DNA from: Bosea sp. NBC_00550
GTDB lineage: Bacteria > Pseudomonadota > Alphaproteobacteria > Rhizobiales > Beijerinckiaceae
Direction: 5' to 3'
Assembly (NCBI RefSeq): GCF_026020075.1
Contig: NZ_CP102772.1
Location: forward strand, 372,001 to 436,000
Length of the DNA stretch: 64,000 nucleotides
The notes under the pieces are model-generated. The model was not told the origin of the DNA, made no database searches, and was given only the letters and a program-made list of their open reading frames with translations. Shown here in pieces: positions 8,389-16,106 of this stretch. Numbering within the stretch: the stretch's first letter is position 1; each line of letters starts with the position of its first letter. The position numbers were made by a program, and so were the translations under genes.

Positions 8389-9414
8389 ATGATCGACCGC
8401 AGAACTCTGCTGGCTCTGGCGGCCGGTACCGTGGCCGGGATCGGTCAGGGCTTCGCTCAAAGCACGACGCTGCGCATCGGCTATGTGCCGGTCATCGGAG
8501 CGAGCGCCCTGTTCGTCGTCGCAGGAGACGGATCGGCACGAGATGCCGGCCTCGACCTCAAGCTCAGCAAGTTCGACTCCGGCCCGAACGCCATCCAGGC
8601 CTTCGCCTCCGGGACGATCGACATCCTGGTCATCGGCGTCGCTCCGGTGGCCGTCGCCCGCGCCCGCGGACTCGACACCGCGATCATCACTGCCGCTGCC
8701 GTCGGCGGTGCCGCCTTCATGGCGGGTCCCACCCTGGCCAAGGCCTTCGCCGAAAATGGCAACGACCCGGCCAAGGCCTTTGCCGCCTTCAACGCTGCGA
8801 CGGGCCGCAAGGCCAAGTTGGGCACACTGCCGCCCGGCGGCGTGCCGACGGTCGCCCTTCACCATTGGCTCTGGAAAGTCGGCAAGGTCGAGCGATCCGA
8901 CGTCGAGATCGCCAATATGGGCATCGAGGGGGTGCAACAGGCCATGCTGACGGGCGCCATCGATGGCGGCACGCTGCTCGAGCCTTCGGTCACGGTTGTT
9001 TCCGAGCGGGACCCGCGCATCAAGCGCATCGTCAATTCGCCGGACATGTTCCCGAACATTCCAGGTGTCGTCGTCGCGGCATCGGGCGACCTCCTCAAGA
9101 ACCGGCCCGATCTGGCCGAGCGTTTCGTCGGCCTCTTCCATCGAGCGACCGAGCAGATTCGCAGCGAGCCGGCCAAGGCGGCGCCGCTCGTGCTCGCCGT
9201 TCTCGGCGGCGGCCTGGTCGAGGAGGGCACGATCGCGCGAGCCCTGACCTCGCCGGCAGTGAGCTTCGTCAACGACCCCGGCAGGATTCGCGGGGCAACC
9301 GAGGAGCTGCTCGCCTATCAGGTGGAACTCGGCGACTTCCCCCAGGCCCCGGCGCTCGACGGCCTGTTCGATCAGGCTCTCTACGAACGCGGCGTGCGGA
9401 CCGCAGCGCGCTGA
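8389..9414 (+). CDS. ABC transporter substrate-binding protein, nitrate/sulfonate/taurine type (lone)
   Basis: 341 residues. An RR-containing signal sequence (DRRTLLALAAGTVAGI) suggests Tat or Sec export; the mature part opens with LRIGYVPVIGASALFVVAGD, the characteristic first strand of NMT1/SsuA-like type II binding proteins. I place the start at 8389, with ACGGAG just upstream, because a longer reading frame adds about 45 residues before the signal peptide. No permease or ATPase gene is next to it; the following gene is a convergent glucanotransferase. Ligand unknown. Confidence 0.85.
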   Translation: MIDRRTLLALAAGTVAGIGQGFAQSTTLRIGYVPVIGASALFVVAGDGSARDAGLDLKLSKFDSGPNAIQAFASGTIDILVIGVAPVAVARARGLDTAIITAAAVGGAAFMAGPTLAKAFAENGNDPAKAFAAFNAATGRKAKLGTLPPGGVPTVALHHWLWKVGKVERSDVEIANMGIEGVQQAMLTGAIDGGTLLEPSVTVVSERDPRIKRIVNSPDMFPNIPGVVVAASGDLLKNRPDLAERFVGLFHRATEQIRSEPAKAAPLVLAVLGGGLVEEGTIARALTSPAVSFVNDPGRIRGATEELLAYQVELGDFPQAPALDGLFDQALYERGVRTAAR

Positions 9415-9528
9415 GCGGCGCGCCTCAAAACGGGCTGGATAGGGTCGCGCTGCGCAACGCTATCGATCAGCTACCAGCGTCACAGGCGCAACGCTGAGCG
9501 CCCGGATAGCTGGCCTCCGTTTTCCGCC

Positions 9529-11577
9529 TCAAGCGGATTGGGCAGGGCCGAGCAGGGCGAGCCTGCGGCGCACGCCTTCGTCGTCGAGCAGATTCCCGGC
9601 ATCGCCATCCAGCCGGTGGCGCCAATTGGGCTTCTCGATCGTCGTGCCGGGGACGTTGGGCTGCACGCGCAGGCCGAGCGCATCCTCTATCGGCACGATC
9701 TTCAGCGTGCAGGGTGTCGCGGCGATATAACGGATCGCCGCGTCCACCACCGGAGCGGTGTCATCGGGAGCAGGGCGCTCGCCCTCGGCCAGTCCGGCAT
9801 CCTGAAAGGCACCCCAAAGCACGCCGCGCTCCCATGCACGGGCATTTTCCGGTTCGGCGCCATCGGCCGGATCGATATCCGAGCCTGCCCACCAACCTGC
9901 AGTCGGCACGAGATCATGCGTGCTCGTCAAAGCGACCGCCTGCGGATCCCAGTCCCAGGGCCGGACATAGCCATGCTCGGTGCGCTCGAAGCGCAATACG
10001 CGCAGGCCGGCGACGCCCTGCTCGCGCAGATAGTCGCGGAAGCCGTAGGGCAGGGTGCCCAGATCCTCCCCGATGACGATGGCACGGTGCCGCCAGGATT
10101 CGAGCGCGATCAGCCGGAACAGCGTTTCCGAGGGAAAGCTGACATAGGCGCCGTCGAGTGCGCCCGCACCCTCGGGGATGAGCCAGAGGCGGCTCATGCC
10201 CATGACGTGGTCGATGCGGATGCCGCCGACATGGCGCAGGCTCGCGCGCAGGGTTTCGATGAAAGGCGCGTAGCCGCTTGCCGCGAGGCCGCGCGGGGAG
10301 AAGGTGGTCAAGGCCCAGTTCTGGCCGTCGGCGGCGTAGTAGTCGGGCGGCGCGCCGATGCTGAGCCCGTGCAGGATCTCGTCCTGACGGCTCCAGGCAT
10401 GGCTGCCGGACCCGTCCATGCCGATGGCCAGATCGGCGATGAGGCCGACCGTCATGCCGGCATCCCGGCACGCGCGCTGGGCTCCCGCGTAGGAGCAGCT
10501 CGTGAGCCATTGCAGGAAGATTTGGTAGTTCACATCGCTCGCATGGGCCCCGGCGAACGCACCGACCTCGGCACCGTCGGGGTCGCGATAGCCCGGGAGC
10601 CAATCGCGCCAGCTCCGCAATGTCGGGTCGCGCGCCAGCTCAGCTGCGTGCAGCACCTCGAAGATCGCGTGAGAGCGCAGCAAGGGGGAGGCCTCGTCGG
10701 CAAAGCGCTGAAAGGCCACGCCGGCCTCGCTGCCGCTGTCAGCGCCGAGCAACCCATCGAACAGCCCCCGCAGGAAGCGCTGTTTCAGTGGGGTCGCGGC
10801 AAGCCAGTCGATCTGGCCGAGGCCGGAGAGCCGCTCCATCTCCTCCGCGAGTCCTTGGCGCGCGATGACATCGCGGATCAGGCCGTCCGGCAGCGCCGCG
10901 ACGGGATCGGCATGAAGAGGGTTGTAGAAGAGCCGTGTCGAAGGGGAGTAAGGGCTGAACTGGGCGGGCAGGGCGCCGTAGAGCGCGTGGACGGGGCTGA
11001 TCGCCAAGGTGTCGGCGCCCTGGGCGGCGGCGGCGCGCCCGAGCGCGGCAACCCCGGCGAAATTGCCGATGCCGCCGTCATTGTCGCTGCGCAGGGAATA
11101 GATCTGGGCGGCCAGCCCCCAGCCGGCGCGCCCGCCCGACAGATCCGGGAAGGTGATGCAGCGCGCCGGGGCGACCGCAACTGTGATGGTCCCGCTGTCG
11201 AGCTGGATGCTGTGGTAGCCCGGCTCGTCGAAGGCGGGCAGGGACAGGCGATCTCCCGATCTGTCGGCCGTGACGGTGCGGCGCGTTCCGTCCTCCCGAA
11301 CCGTCTCGACAGTCATGCCGGCTTCGCCTGCCACCGGCAGGTCGACCGGTCGGCCGACACGGGCGGTCACGAAATTCGCCGAACCCGAGAGCGGGTTGGC
11401 TTCGATGGCAGCGAGCGAGTTGCGCAGGGCCTCGTCGCCAGCCGTGGGCAGACCAAGCGCCAGCAGGATGGCGCGCAGGCTGTCCGGCGAGACCTGGCGC
11501 AGCGTGCCGGTCTGGTCGGTCCATTCGGGCGCGATGCCGGCGCGCATGGCGAGCTGGCGCAGGATGTCGTCGGTCAT
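9529..11577 (-). CDS. malQ: 4-alpha-glucanotransferase (GH77)
   Basis: 682 residues, the usual size for bacterial MalQ. Diagnostic segments include FSPYSPSTRLFYNPLHAD, the GH77 region with IRIDHVMGM (catalytic Asp region), EDLGTLPYGFRDYL (acid region) and LTSTHDLVPTAGWWAG. The enzyme transfers alpha-1,4-glucan segments between maltodextrins and releases glucose, recycling the short chains left by debranching and phosphorolysis. It follows glgB by 15 bp on the same strand, so the pair forms an operon read from the stress-type promoter at 13871-13896. Confidence 0.93.
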   Translation of the reverse strand: MTDDILRQLAMRAGIAPEWTDQTGTLRQVSPDSLRAILLALGLPTAGDEALRNSLAAIEANPLSGSANFVTARVGRPVDLPVAGEAGMTVETVREDGTRRTVTADRSGDRLSLPAFDEPGYHSIQLDSGTITVAVAPARCITFPDLSGGRAGWGLAAQIYSLRSDNDGGIGNFAGVAALGRAAAAQGADTLAISPVHALYGALPAQFSPYSPSTRLFYNPLHADPVAALPDGLIRDVIARQGLAEEMERLSGLGQIDWLAATPLKQRFLRGLFDGLLGADSGSEAGVAFQRFADEASPLLRSHAIFEVLHAAELARDPTLRSWRDWLPGYRDPDGAEVGAFAGAHASDVNYQIFLQWLTSCSYAGAQRACRDAGMTVGLIADLAIGMDGSGSHAWSRQDEILHGLSIGAPPDYYAADGQNWALTTFSPRGLAASGYAPFIETLRASLRHVGGIRIDHVMGMSRLWLIPEGAGALDGAYVSFPSETLFRLIALESWRHRAIVIGEDLGTLPYGFRDYLREQGVAGLRVLRFERTEHGYVRPWDWDPQAVALTSTHDLVPTAGWWAGSDIDPADGAEPENARAWERGVLWGAFQDAGLAEGERPAPDDTAPVVDAAIRYIAATPCTLKIVPIEDALGLRVQPNVPGTTIEKPNWRHRLDGDAGNLLDDEGVRRRLALLGPAQSA

Positions 11578-11592
11578 CGCTCGCTCCGAAGC

Positions 11593-13809
11593 TCAGATCT
11601 TGCGCGCCGGGCCGGCATGTTCCAGCACGACCAGAGACAGCGGCGGCAGGGTCAATGACAATGATTGCGTCTGCCCATGCGCGGCCACGGGCTCAGCCAC
11701 AACCTGCCCGCCATTGCCCAGGTCCGAGCCGCCATAGGCGGCCGCGTCGCTGTTGAGCCGTTCCGCCCAAAGGCCTGAAGCGGGGACGCCGACGCGATAA
11801 TCGTGGCGCGGGACCGGCGTCATGTTCGAGACGACGAGCAGGGGCGGCCGATCGTCCCCGGCAGATCGCGCGAAGGCGAAGATGGCGTTGACGTTGTCGT
11901 CCGCGATGACCCAGTCGAAGCCATCGGGGCTGTGGTCCAGGCGATAGAGCGCCGGGGTCGCGCGATAGAGCGCATTGAGATCGCGCATCAGCTGCATCGC
12001 ACCGCGACGCCGGACGTCGTCATCGGCGGGCCAGGGGAAGGGAGCATCGACGTTCCACTCGTCTTCCTGGCCGAACTCGCAACCCATGAAGAGCAGCTTC
12101 TTGCCCGGATGCGTCCACATCAGCGCAAGGCAGAGGCGCAAATTCGCGAAGCGCTGCCAATCGTCGCCGGGCATGCGGCCGAGCAGCGATCCTTTGCCGT
12201 GCACGACCTCGTCATGGGAGATCGGCAGCACGAAGTTCTCGGAGAAGGCGTAGATCAGCCCGAAGGTGACGTCGTCGCCGTGAAAGCCGCGATGGATCGG
12301 ATCGCGCGCGAAATAGCGCAGGGTATCGTGCATCCAGCCCATGTTCCATTTGAAGTGGAACCCGAGCCCGCCATGGTGGACGGGAGAGGTCACGCCGGGC
12401 CATGCCGTCGATTCCTCGGCGATGGTGATGGCCCCGCGGCTGCGAGCGCCGACCAGCGTGTTGAGTTCCTGGAAGAACGAGATCGCCTCGAAATTCTCGC
12501 GTCCGCCGAGATGGTTGGGCACCCATTCGCCGGGCGGGCGGCTGTAGTCGCGATAGAGCATGGACGCGACGGCATCGACGCGCAGGCCATCGAGATGGAA
12601 GGTCTCCAGCCACCACAGCGCCGAGGCGATCAGGAAGCCACGCACCTCGCGCCGGCCGACATTGTAGATCAGCGTGTTCCAGTCGCGGTGGAAGCCCTGT
12701 CGCGGGTCCTCGTGCTCATAGAGCGCGGTGCCGTCGAAACGGGCAATGCCGTGATCGTCCGATGGAAAATGCGCCGGCACCCAATCGAGGATCACCCCGA
12801 TGCCGGCGGCGTGGCAGCGATCGACGAAGCGGGCGAAATCCTCCGGAGAGCCGAGCCGGGCGGTCGGCGCGAACAGCCCGAGCGGCTGATAGCCCCATGA
12901 GCCCCCGAACGGGTGCTCCGTGATCGGCAGCAATTCGACATGGGTGAAGCCCATATACTGCAGATAGGGGATCAGCCTGTCCGTCGCCTCCTCCCAACTG
13001 CCGAGCTGGCCCCATTCTGTCCGCAGCCATGAGCCGACATGGACTTCATAGGCCGCAAGTGGCTCGTTCATCGGAGTGGCGTTTTCGCGATGCTTCAGCC
13101 ATTCGGCGTCCGTCCAGGTGAATGCGGGTGCCGCTGCGACGATCGAGCCGGTGCGCGGCGGAAGCTCGTGCCGCCGGCCGAGCGGATCGGCCTTCCAGGG
13201 CAGCTGTTCGCCATGGGAGCCGGTGATCGCATATTTGTAGACAGCGCCGGGGCCGATGCCGGGGATGAACAGTTCCCAGATGCCGGGGCCGAGGCGGCGG
13301 CGCATCGCATGACGGCGGGCATCCCAGCCGTTGAAGTCGCCGACGACCGAGACATGAGAGGCGTTCGGCGCCCAGACGGCGAAGAGGACGCCGTCGACGC
13401 CGTCGAAGCTGCGCGGATTGGCGCCGAGCCGGGTCGACAGATCGAAATGCCGTCCCTCGGCGAAGAGGTAGATGTCCTCCTCCGAGAGCAGCAGGCCGAA
13501 GGCGTAGGGGTCGGCCGCCTCGACGATGCCGTCCGGCCAGGAAATCCGGAGCCGATAGGGCTCGTCAGCCGGCGCGATGGCCTGGAATATGCTGTTGCCC
13601 AGGCCGATCATGGCGACGGATTTGCGATCGTCGCCCTCTCCGGTGACGAGCTCGACATAGTTGGTGCCGGGCAGGAAGGCCCGCACGAAATGGCCGCCCT
13701 CGAAGGCGTGGCGGCCGAGCACGGCGAAGGGGTCGGGATGCCGCGCCTGCTCGAGGAGATCGACCTCATGCAAGGACAAGCTGGGCAGGGGAGGCAAAGT
13801 CTGGCGCAT
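11593..13809 (-). CDS. glgB: 1,4-alpha-glucan branching enzyme (GH13)
   Basis: 738 residues. An N-terminal CBM48-like region (FAVWAPNASHVSVVGDFNGW) precedes the GH13 barrel: YEVHVGSW, ELLPITEHPFGGSWGYQ, the nucleophile in LRVDAVASMLYRDYSR (about residue 410), the acid in IAEESTAWPGVT (about 463) and LPISHDEVVHGKGSL. These are the standard GlgB signatures. It makes alpha-1,6 branches in glycogen. Its promoter region carries a perfect GGAAC-N17-CGTT element 62 bp upstream, consistent with induction by the general stress sigma factor. Confidence 0.96.
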   Translation of the reverse strand: MRQTLPPLPSLSLHEVDLLEQARHPDPFAVLGRHAFEGGHFVRAFLPGTNYVELVTGEGDDRKSVAMIGLGNSIFQAIAPADEPYRLRISWPDGIVEAADPYAFGLLLSEEDIYLFAEGRHFDLSTRLGANPRSFDGVDGVLFAVWAPNASHVSVVGDFNGWDARRHAMRRRLGPGIWELFIPGIGPGAVYKYAITGSHGEQLPWKADPLGRRHELPPRTGSIVAAAPAFTWTDAEWLKHRENATPMNEPLAAYEVHVGSWLRTEWGQLGSWEEATDRLIPYLQYMGFTHVELLPITEHPFGGSWGYQPLGLFAPTARLGSPEDFARFVDRCHAAGIGVILDWVPAHFPSDDHGIARFDGTALYEHEDPRQGFHRDWNTLIYNVGRREVRGFLIASALWWLETFHLDGLRVDAVASMLYRDYSRPPGEWVPNHLGGRENFEAISFFQELNTLVGARSRGAITIAEESTAWPGVTSPVHHGGLGFHFKWNMGWMHDTLRYFARDPIHRGFHGDDVTFGLIYAFSENFVLPISHDEVVHGKGSLLGRMPGDDWQRFANLRLCLALMWTHPGKKLLFMGCEFGQEDEWNVDAPFPWPADDDVRRRGAMQLMRDLNALYRATPALYRLDHSPDGFDWVIADDNVNAIFAFARSAGDDRPPLLVVSNMTPVPRHDYRVGVPASGLWAERLNSDAAAYGGSDLGNGGQVVAEPVAAHGQTQSLSLTLPPLSLVVLEHAGPARKI

Positions 13810-13870
13810 CAGTCGCCCTTGTCGCGGCGCGAGAGGGACTCCACCGCAGCCGGGGAATCATTCATGATGC

Positions 13871-13896
13871 AACGCAGCAGAGATGCTTTGCGTTCC
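13871..13896 (-). promoter_or_regulatory. EcfG-type promoter for glgB-malQ
   Basis: On the minus strand this reads GGAAC, 17 bases, CGTT, an exact match to the alphaproteobacterial general stress response sigma (EcfG) consensus GGAAC-N16/17-CGTT. It ends 62 bp before the glgB start. Confidence 0.65.
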
Positions 13897-13933
13897 GGCT
13901 TCAAGATGCCGCATATTTCGTCAGATCCTGCCC

Positions 13934-13958
13934 GGAACCGGGCGCTTTGGCTGCGGTT
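13934..13958 (+). promoter_or_regulatory. EcfG-like promoter for the DUF2934 gene
   Basis: GGAAC, 16 bases, GGTT: one mismatch in the -10 element of the EcfG consensus. It lies about 40 bp before the DUF2934 start and back-to-back with the glgB promoter. Confidence 0.45.
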
Positions 13959-13997
13959 GTTCAACCGGATTTTAGCCCTGAGGCAAGGAGATTGTCG

Positions 13998-14258
13998 ATG
14001 AGCCGGGAGCAGATCGTCCGCGATACCGCCTATGCGATCTGGGAGGCGGAGGGCAAGCCGGAGGGGCGCGATACCGAGCATTGGCGTCAGGCCGAGCAGC
14101 GCGTCACCGCGAGCGTCGACAAAGCCCCCAAAGCGAAAGCGCCTGTGAAGGGCAAGGTCACGCCTGACGCCGATGGCAAGCCGAAGGCGCAGGCGCCCCT
14201 CAAGGCCGCTGCGACGAAAGCCGCGCCCGGCAAAGCCGCATCGACGAAGAAAGTCTGA
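13998..14258 (+). CDS. DUF2934 small protein with Lys/Ala-rich tail
   Basis: 86 residues. The N-terminal segment IRDTAYAIWE-like (here IVRDTAYAIWEAEGKPEGRD) with HWRQAE is the DUF2934 domain found in many rhizobial stress and glycogen loci. The second half is low-complexity, rich in Lys, Ala and Pro, and ends KAASTKKV, like histone H1-type tails; nucleic-acid binding is possible but unproven. AAGGAG precedes the ATG at 13998. A rho-independent terminator follows at 14300. It sits alone between glgB and glgA and appears to share their stress-type control. Confidence 0.82.
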   Translation: MSREQIVRDTAYAIWEAEGKPEGRDTEHWRQAEQRVTASVDKAPKAKAPVKGKVTPDADGKPKAQAPLKAAATKAAPGKAASTKKV

Positions 14259-14299
14259 GGTCGCCGGCTCGACCGGTCGCACTCTCCGGGCTGCCAACA

Positions 14300-14326
14300 G
14301 CCGCTCTCTATGGGAGCGGCTTTTTT
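14300..14326 (+). terminator. Rho-independent terminator after the DUF2934 gene
   Basis: A 7-bp stem (GCCGCTC paired with GAGCGGC) with a 7-base loop is followed by six T residues on the plus strand. It lies between the DUF2934 gene and the convergent glgA end. Confidence 0.85.
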
Positions 14327-14353
14327 GCGTCCAGAAGCCGCGTGCCACGCTGT

Positions 14354-15886
14354 TCAAGCGGCCAGGGCTCGAGCGTACACATCGGCATAGCGGAAAGTGG
14401 GGCGGCGCCAGTCGAAGCGCTTGGCCATCGCGTGCTCGCGCATCTGCCGGAAGTCGCGCTTCGAGCGATAGGCTTCGAGGGCGCGCGTGACGGCGCCGGT
14501 AAGCCCCGCCCCGGTCAGCGACGAGAACAGGAAGCCCGAAAGCCCATCCTCGATCGTGTCGACGAGCCCGCCGGTACGATAGGCGATCGGCAGGGCGCCG
14601 GAGCGTTGGGCGTACATCTGGCTCAGGCCACAGGGTTCGAAGCGGGAGGGCATCAGCAGGAAGTCGCTCGCCGCGAAGAGGCGCCGCGCCTCGCCATCGT
14701 CGAAGCCGATGCGAGCGGCGACCGAGCGGGGATACTGTCGCGCCAGCTTCTCGACCGCCTCCTCGATGCGCGGCTCGCCACGGCCGGTGACGACGAGCTG
14801 GCCGCCTTGCCTGACGATGGTCTCCGCCGCTTCCAGCGACAGGTCGATGCCCTTCTGATGGACGAGGCGCGAGACGATGGAGAACAGCGGGCCGCGCGAG
14901 TCGGGCAGTTCAAAGACCTTGCGGATTTCAGCGGCATTGCGCCGCTTCCACTGCCGGATGATCTGCTCGCTGGTCTTGCCGCCTTCGATCAGCGCGTTCC
15001 AGCTATCGTCGATGCCGTTGACGATGCCGGTGAGGCGGCCCTCGTCCATGCGCGTCTTCAGGAGCCCTTCGAGGCCGCAGCCATGCTCCGGCGTGGTGAT
15101 TTCCTGGGCGTAGGTTTCGCTGACGGTGGTGACGTGGGAGCCGTAGAAGATGCCGCTCTTCAGGAACGAGATCTTGCCGTGGAATTCGGCGCCGTTGACG
15201 TGGAAAGCGAGGTCGGGGATGCCGAGCGCGGCCATGCGCTGCGGCTGGTAGAGGCCCTGATAGGCGAGGTTGTGGATCGTCAGGATCGACGGGGTAGCCA
15301 AGCCCTTCCATCGCAGATACCCGGCCGCGAGCGCGGACGGCCAGTCGTTGACGTGGATGATGTCCGGCTTCCAGTTCGGGTCGGCTTCACCGGCGGCGAT
15401 TTCCGCGGCTGCGAGCGATAGCCGGCCGAAACGGACGTCGTTGTCGCCGAAATCCCCGCCTCCGAAAGGCCCGTAGGGCGATCCTTCCCGATCATAGAGT
15501 TCATCGCAGAGCACGGCGTAGATCGTGAGGCCGTCTGCGGTGGCGAAGCGCCCGAGCGACCAGGGCGGCAGGCTCGCCGTGCGCGGCATCGTCCGCACGA
15601 TGTCCATGGCCGGCCTGGCAGCCCGCACCTGGCGGAACCCGGGGATCAGAACGCGGACGTCGCAGAATCCGCGCAACTGACGCGGCAGTGCCGTGGAGAC
15701 CTCTCCGAGCCCGCCGGCCTTGATGAAATCCCCCATCTCGGAGGTGACGAAGAGGAGTTTGGTCGCAGCCGCTATAGGCGAAGGCGCTTCGGCGGGTTCA
15801 TGCCTGACGGCCTGGGCATAGGTGAGGGCGTGGCCTGACGTGGACGAGACGGTCTCGGTCTCAGCCTGCTTCAGCACATCGGCCAT
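14354..15886 (-). CDS. glgA: Glycogen synthase (GT5)
   Basis: 510 residues. The sugar-nucleotide binding motif is KAGGLGEVSTALPRQL at about residue 60, and the C-terminal retaining GT-B motif is MPSRFEPCGLSQMYAQ with RTGGLVDTI. It elongates alpha-1,4-glucan from ADP-glucose (or UDP-glucose in some lineages). An approximately 45-residue extension precedes the Rossmann core, longer than in E. coli GlgA. I prefer the ATG at 15886 over the GTG at 15892 because the GAGGA site is correctly spaced only for the ATG. No glgC gene is in the window, so the ADP-glucose supply must come from elsewhere. Confidence 0.94.
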   Translation of the reverse strand: MADVLKQAETETVSSTSGHALTYAQAVRHEPAEAPSPIAAATKLLFVTSEMGDFIKAGGLGEVSTALPRQLRGFCDVRVLIPGFRQVRAARPAMDIVRTMPRTASLPPWSLGRFATADGLTIYAVLCDELYDREGSPYGPFGGGDFGDNDVRFGRLSLAAAEIAAGEADPNWKPDIIHVNDWPSALAAGYLRWKGLATPSILTIHNLAYQGLYQPQRMAALGIPDLAFHVNGAEFHGKISFLKSGIFYGSHVTTVSETYAQEITTPEHGCGLEGLLKTRMDEGRLTGIVNGIDDSWNALIEGGKTSEQIIRQWKRRNAAEIRKVFELPDSRGPLFSIVSRLVHQKGIDLSLEAAETIVRQGGQLVVTGRGEPRIEEAVEKLARQYPRSVAARIGFDDGEARRLFAASDFLLMPSRFEPCGLSQMYAQRSGALPIAYRTGGLVDTIEDGLSGFLFSSLTGAGLTGAVTRALEAYRSKRDFRQMREHAMAKRFDWRRPTFRYADVYARALAA

Positions 15887-15917
15887 CGTCACGTCCTCGG
15901 CACGTCGCCCATCGAGA

Positions 15918-15942
15918 AACCCAGCGGAGTCATCATAGTTCC
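15918..15942 (-). promoter_or_regulatory. EcfG-like promoter for glgA
   Basis: On the minus strand: GGAAC, 16 bases, GGTT, one mismatch from the EcfG consensus, about 30 bp before glgA. Confidence 0.4.
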
Positions 15943-15987
15943 ATGTTGCGTTGCAAAATCATTATGCAAGATCGGGACCGTTCCGCC

Positions 15988-16012
15988 GGAACCGGGCGGC
16001 ATGCGCGACGTT
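15988..16012 (+). promoter_or_regulatory. EcfG-type promoter for glgX
   Basis: GGAAC, 16 bases, CGTT on the plus strand, an exact EcfG consensus match, 94 bp before the glgX start and divergent from the glgA promoter. Confidence 0.6.
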
Positions 16013-16106
16013 GCAGCCTTCACGACCAGCATGACGGGCGGAGATGACAGGGTCGTGGCGCGATGCCGTTGCCCGTTCCCGCCTCAAAGGATGAGGCGAG
16101 AGCGGC

